A stretch of 64,000 nucleotides of DNA from Dipteronia dyeriana (lineage: Eukaryota; Streptophyta; Magnoliopsida; Sapindales; Sapindaceae). Below are positions 43,941 through 54,345 of this stretch, in pieces. Where the stretch lies: the NCBI GenBank assembly GCA_032871835.1, contig CM065301.1, positions 18,555,291 to 18,619,290 of the forward strand, given 5' to 3'. Every line of letters begins with the position of its first letter. The first letter of the stretch is position 1. A program made the position numbers and the translations under genes. A model generated the notes under the pieces. That model made no database searches. It saw only the letters and a program-made list of their open reading frames with translations, and was not told the origin of the DNA.

Positions 43941-45112
43941 TACAGAGGAATTCAGTTTGAGACATGCAATCTAGAGAGTCTGTAGAGAGCAAATAAAATT
44001 AGGTACTTTATTTGTGGTTAATCTACATATGCGGTTCATTCTGTAATGTACGGTGGTCTTATCCTAGACTACTTATATGGTGATATGAAAAAGGAGGCAC
44101 CTTATATGTTGTGATCATATAGGACTAGGTCACGATCTATATGAATCTCTCACCAATATCCTTTACATGAGAAGATTCATATAAATCGTCAAATGATGGT
44201 TGTGTATGGGTGATCTTAATTGTGACTGTCTCCTGACACCTTCATGTTAGATTGTGATTTTTGATTTACCATGGGTGAGATCGGTGTAGCATTCTAGATC
44301 AATATCTCCGTATCTTGAAATCGCGGTTTGGATTGTGGCTGGGAAGGTCTGTACACAATATTAGAATCTACTTCTTCTTACGAGAAGTAAAGAAGTAGTT
44401 CCCTTAAGGGTTGATTCGGAACTTGGACAATTAAGAGCGCTCTCCTTCTTCCGTAAAGGAATGAGGGATTTAATTATTCATTAGAGAATCAATGGTACTT
44501 AAAGAAAAATATATGATTAGAGGGGTATAACACACTTTATAACATAGCTCTAATTATGAACTACTTGTGGATGATCATTCCATATGTAATAGTTATATCG
44601 ATGGACACTGACATTTTGGTTTGTGTAATATATCTACAGTTGCGAGAGTGCAACTTCGGGTTTTAATGGAATAACTCCTAAATTAATAATTATAAAATAT
44701 TAATTAAAGTGTTTAATTAATTATTTCTAAGTATTATTGGAGTTCAAAACTGCGGGTCCACTAGGTCCCCTTACTAGCCCGAATGATTAAAGGTGTCAAG
44801 GGTCACGGTTAATTAATAGGTTGTCTAATTAATTGTGTTACGAAAGTGACACATATTTATTCAGTAAATTAATTAAATGATGAGATTATTTAATTAATTA
44901 TATTAATAAAATAATTAGATTATTTAATTAATAAATTAATAATTGAGAATTATTAATTGAAGGTTACAGGTTCGAACCATGACTGAGACAAAAGATAAAA
45001 TAATAAGATTATTTTGTTTCCTATCAAGGTCAAGTATTCAAGTCTTAGTGAACTAGGGTTATGTGGGATTTATAATCTTATATTAACTTGGTTACTAAAA
45101 TACTAATTATAT
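43941..45112. other. AT-rich repeat-like DNA, no gene recognised
   Basis: It contains TTAATTAA-rich text and a stretch GGAGTTCAAAACTGCGGGTC (about 44741) of the kind seen in dispersed plant repeats. No ORF of note and no clear terminal repeats. Confidence 0.4.
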
Positions 45113-46044
45113 TATTTTAAAGGGAAAGAATCATTTTCCCCCATGTAGTTTTCCATATTAGATAGATTGTCCTCTCTAATTTCATTAATGGTCAGTCTAC
45201 CCCTTAGAATACAAAATATTAGACAATTTCCCCCTTACTGTCATATTTTCCATTAAATAACACTTTGACTGTTAAAAAAAACAAATTCTAACACTAAAAA
45301 GACATCTTTACCCTTAAATAGTAAAGGCTAATGAAAAAAAAAGATAGATCTCAATCGTCCATCTCCATCTCAGAGATGGTTAGTTGTGATCCATCTATTT
45401 TTATTTTTATTTTATTGTGAATAAATGAGTTTGAAAAGAAACACTTAATCAAAAAATATTTTAATTTAAATGGATCTCCACCATTCATCTCAAAGACGGA
45501 TGGTGGGGATTAAAAGATAATTTACATATCAAAAAATTAAAAAATAAAATAAAAAGGAAATGATTAAAAAAACGTGGTGGAGATCGAAGATCATTTATCA
45601 AATTGCAAAATAAACGAGGAAAGTTGAAAATCAACCTAAAATAATGGCCACTTTATTAGAGAGTTATTCTCTATTAATTTGCTAGTTGAATATTTTAAAT
45701 TCAAGATTTAAGTTTCCTTTTTATTTTAAAATCAAATTAAAACTGAATCTAATTGCCATAAGAATTGTAATTACAATTTTAAATTCAAAATAAAAATATT
45801 GGATCTCGACGATATTCTTATCTCCATTGATGGCACCCCAACCTGAACCACACCCAAACATTATCATTACCATCAACCCCAAACCAAAATCATCCACCAC
45901 AATCACCACAACCCAAAAACATCATCATCACAAACACCAGCCTAAGATCGACAGCCATCTCAAAACCCAGAATCAAACCATTATCATTATCATCACCACC
46001 TCCATCTCTGTCGCTCTCACGCACACACCACCACCACCAAACCA

Positions 46045-46047
<3 letters not shown>

Positions 46048-46091
<44 letters not shown>
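46048..46091. repeat. (TC)22 microsatellite
   Basis: An uninterrupted TC run in the Mutator-like element. Upstream, 45828-46047 is rich in CCA, CAT and ATT repeats; frames on either strand there (His/Thr/Pro-rich or Arg-Glu-rich) reflect that composition. Confidence 0.95.
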
Positions 46092-46093
<2 letters not shown>

Positions 46094-46451
46094 ACACATA
46101 CAACTGGGTTCGATCTAGAAATGTGTTCCAATCGGATTTGTGTTCGATCCATCTATGTTTGAATCAGAATTGGGTTTAACTGGGTTCGAACATCAAACCT
46201 ATGGGTTTGAACCAAAACTGGATTCGACCCAAAATCGACCGCTAACTCTAAATGAAACCTAAATCAAAAACCCCAAAAATCAAAAATCCCAAATTAGCAC
46301 CACCAAATCAAACTCAAGGCTTATAAAAAGTAAGAGGGATTCACAAAAGAGAGAGATAGAGATAGAGAGAAAGGGATTCGTGACAGAGGGAGAAGGTGTG
46401 TGGATTCGTGAGAGGTGGGTGGCTATGGTATTGATGTTCAGTTGCGGTGGT

Positions 46452-47119
46452 GGCAGCGGCTAGGGGTGGCAAAGCGGCTCGGCCCAGCCCGACCTATTTG
46501 TAGAGAGGGTGGGCCCGGCCTGTGTCGAGATTGGCCGGGTCGGCCAAACATGCTTTGAATTTATTTATTTTTAAATTTTAACCTTTTATTTAAACAATAT
46601 TATTTTTTTATACATTCTAATATTTTTTTTGTACATATTAATGTAATGATTTTAATATGAAATGCATTTTTCATTTCATACAACAGTTAATTATTTTTTG
46701 ATGAATAATATTTTTATAATTTCTTATTAAATTTGTGGTGAAAATGTTAGGTTAGGGTATAATTGGAAAAAATTATAAAAGATTTAATTTTGGGCATTTT
46801 TTTAACCCCCAACAGTCACCAACGATTCCTGGATAATTACAAAAGTCACCCCTCAATTCAAATTTTAAAATTTAAATTTCAAATAAAAAAAATTGAATTC
46901 TGGTGGGCCCTAACGGGCTGTCCCGTCATAAATCAACTTTTGAAAAACGTTTTGGGCCCACAAGCCTAGCGACCAGGCCGGGCCTACCCATAGGCAGTGC
47001 CACTTGGGCCCAGCTCGGACCGCATGCTTAACGGGCTTGGGTCTGGTCCGTTACCGCACCAAGCTAGGTCGAGCAGCACGCCAGTTCCCGACCCGTTTTG
47101 CCAGCTCTAACGGCAGCTA
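46452..47119. mobile_element. hAT-like MITE (about 46460-47111)
   Basis: The left end TAGGGGTGGCAAAGCGG (46461) and the right end CCGTTTTGCCAGCTCTA (to 47109) are imperfect inverted repeats. Interiors rich in GGCCC/GGGCC and a start of TAGGGGTGGCAAA are typical of plant hAT-type MITEs. A possible 8-bp duplication, GGCAGCGG (46452-46459) versus GGCAGCTA (47112-47119), matches at 6 of 8. The core is AT-rich without a transposase. Confidence 0.65.
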
Positions 47120-47238
47120 GGGTTTGAGTGTTTGAGTTGTGATGGATTAGGTTTGTAGGGGATGGTGGTGGCAACAACGATGATGATGATGATGAGTGGG
47201 AGTGGTGATATTTTTTATTTATTTATTTATTTATTTAT

Positions 47239-48002
47239 TTGTTTTTTGGGCAATTGCCAATTAGGTCCTAGACTTTTTTTTTTAATTCTAAGTATTTTAT
47301 GACTTTTACAAAGTGACCAAATTGATTCTCACATTTTTTTTCAAGTGTCAAATTAATCACTCTCTTTTTAGAACTAACCAAATTAATCTCTCTAACGATT
47401 TAACGGTGTCAAATATAATAGTTGACTTTAACCATTTTAGTTAAAGTACTTAAATACCGTTTATTTATCATACTATAGTAAAATTATTTTATTTTTTATG
47501 CATTAAATTCATCATTACAATTACAACAAAATCCAAAAATATTATTAGTGAAACACTATTTGTATCTTTTTTAATTAAAATTATCTAAAAGAATCTAAAA
47601 ATATTTTAGTAAGACAATGTCAATTATACCCTTATTTTATAAACAAAGTTACCATTCATTTTCAATTTAGTCTTTTACAATTTTTATATAATTGGTTTTT
47701 TTGTTAGTATTATACAAGCATTGTTTTCAAAAGTATTTAAAAATCAAAACCCAAAAATAAAATAAACCAAAATATACATGTATTGAAAAAAAAAATATGC
47801 ATGTGTCATTATTATATTGTTTAAGAATAAAATACAATTTTACTTCTACGCAGTTAAAATTGACTGATGGAACTTAGTTAGAAAGACTAATTTGGCATTT
47901 GGAAAAAATGTAAGGACCAATTTGGTCACTTTTGTAAAAGTCGCAAGCAACTTGGAATTTTAAAAAAATCTAGGACCTAATTGATAATTGCCCTTGTTTT
48001 TT
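47239..48002. mobile_element. Mutator-like MITE (47248-47993) with 9-bp duplication
   Basis: The left end GGGCAATTGCCAATTAGGTC (47248) pairs with GACCTAATTGATAATTGCCC ending at 47993. The inverted similarity continues for more than 100 bp (CTTTTACAAAGTGACCAAATT against AATTTGGTCACTTTTGTAAAAG). Direct 9-bp repeats TTGTTTTTT are at 47239-47247 and 47994-48002. At 746 bp without coding capacity it is a MITE. It sits inside the larger Mutator-like element. Confidence 0.85.
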
Positions 48003-48246
48003 AAAAATATGTTTTATATATATATATATATTATCAAATCTATTTTTAATTTTTTTAGTTTTATAATTTTACAATATTACCCTTAATAATTAACGGTCAA
48101 TGCCCTTTTTTAACGGAAAGCCTAACAGAAGGGGGAAATCGTCTAATATTTTGCTTTCCAATTAGCAGACTGGCCATTAATGAAACTAGAGGAGACAATC
48201 TATCTAATATGGCAAACTACATGGAAAATGATTCTTTCCCTATTTT

Positions 48247-48350
48247 AAATATATAGAGATATATTTGAAAAGGGATTATTATCTTATTTTAAATACATAG
48301 AGATATAGTTGGAAAAGGATTAGTATCTTGTTTGAAATATATAAATATAT
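48247..48350. repeat. 44-bp tandem repeat, about 2.3 copies
   Basis: AAATAYATAGAGATATAKTT with GAAAAGGATTAKTATCTTRT recurs at 48247, 48291 and (partly) 48335, with a period of 44 bp, directly right of the Mutator-like element. Confidence 0.75.
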
Positions 48351-50076
48351 AATATTAAAACAAGGAGACTAACTGATTGTGAATCATGTAACAAAATTCA
48401 GAGTATTCAGACCTAGTCTGGAGGGTGAAGAATTCAGCTTGAAATAAAGAAAAAAAAATGTTTTTTTTTTGCTTCCTCTAGCTTGGCCAAAAATCTCAAG
48501 AGGGCAAAGGGGTTTGTCTTCTAATCTCTGTAGCCCCCTTCTCATTCCTTGAAGTCCGTGACGCGTCCACACACAGTTGTCAAATCATGGGACATAGCAA
48601 GGAAGATTTGGTGGTGACAAATCGAAAGTAAACAAAAACAAAATCCAGAAGTTAAAGAATGAAGGAGTTAGCCTTGAGGTATGATTACGAATCGTACCCT
48701 ATTTATTCTTATATATCGTGAATAGTTCATAGAGTCGCTTAAATATTTTTCAAAAAGTTTTAAAATTCCTTCCGTTGTGCGACTCTAGGGCGTACAGGAT
48801 TTGAATGTTGAGAACCAAAATTGGTTAAATTCACTACTATTTGGACAACTTAACTAAACTTAATTAAACTACAACTTAACTAAACTAATGCAAATTCAAA
48901 TAGACAATTAACTATAAACTACTAACGAAGCAAGATGTGATGTAGACAATGATATGAGGCGGTAAGAGTTTCCAATTTCAACAAATTAATCCTATCAAAT
49001 GATTCGAGTATTTTATTCTTAATTAATTGCTCACATGTTTTGCACTGATTTTATTATATCTATGTGCATTGATGAAGAAAATTACAAGTGTTTTCTCTAC
49101 CATGCACACGGAATTTAATAAATTTAATGTGAAAATTTATTAACCATTAATTAAGCATTACAATATATTGATTAAATAAAAGTAGGAGCTAGCTTTATAA
49201 TATTAGTGAGTACAGAGGAAAATGACTATTTATATATATAATTTAATCCGAACGGTAAATATTTCCAAGATTCACCCTGCTTTCTGATATTTCTATTAGG
49301 AATGTCCCTCAGGAAATACCCTAATTCTTGTAGTGTGGGTTGGGTTGTGGTAAGGTCGATTATGTTGGCAATGGGTTGGTTGTTGTCCTTGGTGTGAGTT
49401 GGGTTGGCTACCGTCTTTGGTTGGTCTGTTGTCTTAAGTTAGGTTGTTGTGTTTGGTGTTCGTTCTGCAGCTACTTGGCATTAGGTTGGGCTATTTTGTT
49501 GGATTAGGTTGCTCTGTTGGCCTTGGGTTGGGTTGTTCTGATGGGTTGGGCTATTGTGTTTGCTTTGCGTTGGACTATTAGCATGAATGTAGGTTGGGCT
49601 TTGAGTTGGACTAGTTTACATTGAAGAGTATTTCTTTAACTTTCTTCAACTTAAATTCAGTCATGACATCACTATAGCCATGTTTGGTGTACGAGATTGG
49701 ATTTGATTATTTTATATGATTGAATAAGATTGAGATGAAATTGAGGTTAGGTGAAATACGGTAAGAAATTATAATATAATTGGAGAAACATAAAACATGA
49801 GACTATACTGAATTAACATTAAGTTTTGTTTGGTGAGACAAAATATTGAACTAAATATAATAATATTAAAACAGTGATATCTAAAAATATTTAAAATTAT
49901 AAATCTATATTATTTTAAAATAAATTTAATTTTTTTTCAATTTATTTAATAAAAAATATATATGGAATGTTGATGGGTCCAACAAATTTAAATTCTCCAA
50001 TCTTGTTGATTTAATATCCGATTTTGTCACTACTTTTTGCTAGAATTTTCATTTAATTTAATAAAAAAAAAAAGGT
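48351..50076. other. Non-coding region with a G/T-rich degenerate repeat (49320-49640)
   Basis: No gene is seen. From 49320 to 49640 one strand is strongly G/T-rich with many variants of TTGGGTTGG and TTGTTGGATTAGGTTG. At 49680, CCATGTTTGGTGTACGAGAT resembles the end of a PIF-like element, with no partner identified. Confidence 0.5.
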
Positions 50077-50630
50077 TGTGACTAATTATAAAAGACAACT
50101 CTTATTTGTAAAAACACGATTTTTATAATGTAAAGACAAAACTTTTAATATGAAAAGACATAACTTTATTATGTAAAGACAACCTTTACGGTGTAAAGAC
50201 ACAACTTTTGTAAAAAAAATACAACCAATTATGAGAACACTATAAATACACAGGTATAGTTTGTCTTTGGATCACAACAACAACAATATACAATTCTCTA
50301 CTATTTCAAACTCTATTTCTCTTATTCTATTCTCTCAGACATCATCTAGATTATTATTAAGAGTGTTCTAAATGGTTGATTCTTATCGTACATAACTTGA
50401 AATCAACAATAAGATTATTAGATTTCATTGAATCCTGACGGTAAAATTCTCAAACCCATTGTGTACTCGCCGTTTATGGGAAATGTGAGAATTATTGCAT
50501 GAAAGAATCGAATTACGAGCCTTGAAGTCTTATAATCATTTTTCCGCATTCTTACCGTGTTTGTTTGCAGTTATTCCCTCTTTTAAATCCCAAATTTCAA
50601 CAATTTTTAGAAAATAATTCTTTATATGTA
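50077..50630 (+). mobile_element. Copia (Tnt1-94-like) 5' LTR and leader
   Basis: It begins near TGTGACTAATTAT. Five or so copies of a ~21-bp motif (TGTAAAGACAwAACTTTTAw) follow at 50107-50210, then a TATA-like ACTATAAATACA at 50239. Leader text follows, up to AATTTTTAGAAAATAATTC just before ATG 50631. The LTR/leader border and PBS are not clear by eye, and no matching 3' LTR is present in the window. Confidence 0.55.
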
Positions 50631-51480
50631 ATGGAGGGATTGACTGTTGCACAATCTATTCAAGTGATGACTCAAGACTTAGTTCGTCTTGAACGATTCA
50701 TTGAGAAAATGTCACTCGTTGGCAAGAAAATGTGAAATTCTTCTTAACAACATTTCATCTGGCTCACATACTCGAAGATGACTTGGAACCAATACCAGAA
50801 GAAAAGGATGATGATTTGAAGGAACAAAAGGAAAAGCAAAAGAAGAGTAAGGAGGAAGATTATGGACATTCTCAATGCTCCAGGACACACAGTTTACAAT
50901 GCATATCGAAATATTGGCAGTGTAAAAGAAGTATAGACCGATTTGGACAACAAGTACTACATTGAAGAGGTTAGTAATCAAAAATGTCTCATTGATAATT
51001 TTATGCATTATAAAATGTCTGATAATAAGTCAATAACGACACAAGTCCATGAATTATTAAAATTGGTAAGTGATCTTAAAGTTGCTGAAGTTAATCTTGA
51101 GGAATCATTTTTTGTGAGGTTATAATTTCTAAAATCCCATCATCTTAGAATGGTTACAAGAAAAAACTCTAACATTATGAAAAGAAGCATACTTTGGAAT
51201 CAATTCAACGTCATCTTCGTATTGAGGAGGATTCTAGGATCCGTGAATCGAAGGATGAGCAAACTTATATTATATCTAAGGTCAATGTTGCTAAAGATGA
51301 AAAATATAATAATTATCTTTGGCCTAAGAATAATAATCAGTTTAAGAATCATCATCAAAACAAGAAGAAGAATCAAAAAAAGATTAAGGGAAATTGCTAC
51401 TACTGTAAAAAAAACCCGGTCATATGGAGTGAGATTGTCATAAAAGAAAGAAAAATACTCAAAATCACGGGAATCAAGTA
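50631..51480 (+). pseudogene. Copia gag
   Basis: ATG at 50631 (MEGLTVAQSIQVMTQDLVRL). A stop follows after about 30 codons, and the text then continues in other frames. VHELLKLVSDLKVAEVNLEE occurs at 51045. A nucleocapsid zinc knuckle, CYYCKK-PGHME-DC, is split by an extra A and a TGA at 51394-51440. It would form the particle of a Ty1/copia element. The gene has many stops and shifts. Confidence 0.7.
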
Positions 51481-52100
51481 AGCATGACTGATGACAAATA
51501 TGTTGTTACTGTGTGTGAAGCCAATTTTGTTGATATTGAAAGTGGATGGTAGCTAAACACAAGAGCAACTGTACACATTTGCAAGGATCACAATCTATTC
51601 AAGACGTACAAAAAACTGATGGCAGAAATAAAGTAAAAGTGGCAAATAGATTCAGTAGTTAAGTCATTGGTAAAGGCACAATGGAATTTCCTTTTACTTT
51701 CGGAAAAACTCTTACATTAGTTAATGTTTTACATGTACCTGATATGCGTAAAAGTCTTGTATCTGGAGACCTTCTTAACAAAAGAGGTTTCAAATTAGTG
51801 TATGAGGCAGATAAATTTGTATAAACGGTACATTTATTGGACAATGATATTCTTATAGTGGTATGATTAAACTAAATATACTAAATATACTAAATAACAT
51901 TTCTTCTGCTTATATGGTTGACTCACTTATTTTATGGTATGGTAGATTAAGACATGTTAATTATGGCACTATTAAGACTATGCATAATTTAGGTTTGATT
52001 TCAAAATGCAACTTTGATCATTCTAATAAATTTCATATATGTGTCAATCTAAGATTACTCGAAAATCATATAAATTTATTGAAAGATCATCTGAACTGCT
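51481..52100 (+). pseudogene. Copia protease and pre-integrase region
   Basis: VCEANFVDIESGW then NTRATVHICKD (about 51518-51590): the catalytic Asp-Thr-Gly of copia proteases reads Asn-Thr-Arg. Further right are GKGTMEFPFTFGKTLTLVNV (shifted frame) and the pre-integrase motif SLILWYGRLRHVNYGTIKTM (51918) with its conserved His residues. Confidence 0.7.
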
Positions 52101-53290
52101 TAGTTTAATTCATAAAGATGTGTGTGATTATAAAAGTCATGTTACTTGTGGTGGAAATAAATATGTTGCGACTTTTATTGATGATTACTCTAGATATTAT
52201 TTATTTAATAAAATGTAAAGAAGAGGTTTTCAAAAAGTTTGTATCTTTCAAAGCGGAAGTTGAAATACAATTGAACCGTAAGATCAAAGTTCTACGGTTT
52301 GATCGAGGTGGTGAATATTATGCAAATGAATTCATAAAATTTTGTAAAGTTCATGTGATGTAGAACAAGTGGCTGAGTCCTACATGACTTGGTGGGACCA
52401 TCCTAAATTCAAGATTAAATGACCTTAATTGAAAGGAATCGGTGAGATCTTCAGATATCAACACATTTGGTGTTGATGCACGTCCTTTTTAGGTCAAATT
52501 CCATCATTTAGGCCCCGAAATTGCAATTATTTCCTTTTTGGGAAATTTCTTTTTTTTTTCATAAGTTGACTTTAACAATCCAGAATCGTCTACCGTTAAT
52601 TTCGGCTTGATTGTAGTCGTTAGTATATTTTATTTCCGTAACTTTTGTGATTTCGTTATTTTTGGCAGTTTTTGCTATTTTAGGCAGCTGTTGATATGTA
52701 ATCCCGTTTTTTGTCCAACAAGAATTCGGGTTAGAGTTCTTTCGCTTTAAATAGCTTTGTAAGCCGAAAGACTCAGACAGCTTATTATTGAATAAAATTT
52801 TAGAAGTTTTAACTTTATTCTGGTGGATTCCAGTTTTCAATAGAATTTAGATGTCGGTCTAATTCTTGTTACGTTTTAACTGCGTCATCATGGTATTGTC
52901 CATCAGTTCACGACGCCATATACATCTGAACAAAATGGAATTGCTGAGAGGAAGAATAGAACCTTGACTGAAATGGTTAGTGCTATGTTAATAAGTACAT
53001 AATTATCTCTTTCTTGGTGGGGTGAGGTCCTTCTATCTACATGTTATATGCTGAACAGAGTTTCTTTAAAAAGGGTTGGCATATCACCATATGAATTATG
53101 ATTCAATCGAAAATCGAATCTTAAACATTTAAAAGTTTGGGGATGACTTGCTTATGTAAGAATACCTGACCCTAAAAGACCAAAATTGGGTTGTAAAACT
53201 TATAGATGTGCATTTATCGATTATTCTAAAAATGGTTTCACATATAGATTTCTTAATCTAGATACTTTTAATATCATTGAATCAATTGAT
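52101..53290 (+). pseudogene. Copia integrase, interrupted by a solo LTR
   Basis: Catalytic core motifs: YVATFIDDYSRYYLFNKMK (first Asp, 52160) and KIKVLRFDRGGEYYANEFIK (second Asp, 52280). Then, after the inserted LTR (52356-52887), TTPYTSEQNGIAERKNRTLT (Glu, 52910). Also GISPYELW and HLKVWG near 53085-53140. Joining across the insert restores KFCKVHGIVHQF, showing that the insert was clean. Further TGA/TAA codons show the copy was decaying anyway. Confidence 0.8.
52351..52892 (+). mobile_element. Solo LTR (52356-52887) in the copia integrase
   Basis: 532 bp from TGATGTAGAAC to TTTTAACTGCGTCA, flanked by TCATG at 52351-52355 and 52888-52892. It has a TATA-like CTTTAAATAGC (about 52743-52753) and AATAAAATTTT (about 52791), both on the plus strand, in the order expected for an LTR promoter and poly(A) signal. 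No internal region remains. The superfamily is not determined. It is unrelated by eye to families A and B. Confidence 0.85.
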
Positions 53291-53819
53291 GCTGATTTTT
53301 TTTAGAACAAAATAAATCTAGCACTCATAATAAATTGCTAGGAGATTCTAATATTCCATCAAATTCATTGCCTGTCGATATTCATATGAATGATACATAT
53401 GAAAATTCTGGTCCAAATTTATATGAAGAAATTGAATACAGGAGAAGTAAAAGGGCTAGAATAGAACACACATTTGGTCATGATTTCCTTGTCTATCTTG
53501 TAGAAGGAAATAAGAAAGATATCGTGAATACTATTAAATATGTTATGCATGTAGAAGATGATCTTGTCATGTATACAGATGCTATACAATCACGTGACAC
53601 TTGTTTTTGAAAAAAGCCATCAAAGATGAGATGGACTCAATTCTTACGAATCAAACATGGGTTTTAATTGATTTACCACCAAGTGATAAACCTAATGGTT
53701 CTACATGGATTTTTAAGAAGAAATTGAATGTTGATGGTTCCATTAACAAGTTTAAAGCTAGACTGGTAGGAAAAGGTTTTAAACAAAGACATGACATTGA
53801 TTATTTTGATACATATGCA
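53291..53819 (+). pseudogene. Copia linker and start of reverse transcriptase (truncated)
   Basis: The linker frame 53335-53610 includes YRRSKRARIEHTFGHDF, the usual charged segment before copia RT. RT starts at about 53606 (AIKDEMDSILTNQTWVLIDL, STWIFKKKLNVDGSINKFKA, KGFKQRHDIDYFDTYA) and stops being copia at about 53819. The same RT segment reappears at 59273 with about five differences and continues there into the rest of RT. Confidence 0.85.
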
Positions 53820-54345
53820 TCTGGATCAACCAAACCTTGCCCTAGTTGTTCTAAACCTTGAAGAACTCAGTCTAAAACTAAGAGAGAACCTTTAAAAACA
53901 TGGAGAAGAGAAGTTGGTCTGGTGTGTTGATGATTTTCAAATCCCTTTTTCTCTTCTCTATCTCTTTCCTTTATAGACTTTCAAGAAGCTCTCTAGTTGT
54001 GTAGGAGGGTCCCAAAGATATCCCTTTAGCTTTTAGGAACATCCCCTTACCATACCCAATCAGAGACAAGAGAGGAGTCCCCACAATGAAACATCTCATC
54101 TGTTTGTGAAACCGAGTATTCATAATCTGCCTTGGAACACGATTCGTCAAGTGGTTCGCTTTGACACGGCGTACGTACGATAGTATGATTTGAACTACTG
54201 CCAAGAGATATGGTCGTATGGTTCACATGTTCTTCAGATATGGTATGCGTACCGCATGTAGAGCTTCTTGCACCTACTGCCCTATGATGTGGTATGGGAT
54301 GCGGTTGGCATCAACACGGCATACCACATGTCTCACTCTTTTTCA
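53820..54345 (-). mobile_element. Possible Athila 3' LTR fragment
   Basis: On the minus strand a purine run (TTGAAAAAGAG, 54334-54345) is followed by TGAGACATGTGGTATGCC, and further on comes GTCTATAAAGGAAAG (complement of about 53966-53984), a TATA-like box. This would fit the polypurine tract and the U3/R part of a 3' LTR cut off at 53820 by the copia junction. The expected inverted end is missing. Confidence 0.35.

Larger units (their letters stand above)
45113..48249. mobile_element. Non-autonomous Mutator-like element (45122-48240) with 9-bp duplication
   Basis: The left end GGGAAAGAATCATTTTCC (45122) is mirrored by GGAAAATGATTCTTTCCC ending at 48240. The inverted similarity extends for about 150 bp with scattered differences (left ATATTAGATAGATTGTCC, right GACAATCTATCTAATAT). 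Direct repeats TATTTTAAA flank it at 45113-45121 and 48241-48249. Nine-bp duplications with long terminal inverted repeats are the hallmark of Mutator-like elements. The interior (3119 bp) has no transposase. It has itself been hit by an hAT-like and a second Mutator-like MITE. Confidence 0.85.

Noticed and set aside
44960..44985. tRNA or SINE B-box-like motif GGTTCGAACC
   Set aside because: The flanking bases do not form a T-arm, and no acceptor or anticodon arms were found at the right distances.
45827..46162. 111-codon plus-strand frame rich in His, Thr and Ser
   Set aside because: Explained by CCA/CAT repeats and the TC microsatellite; no domain. Kept only as a possible captured fragment to be searched.
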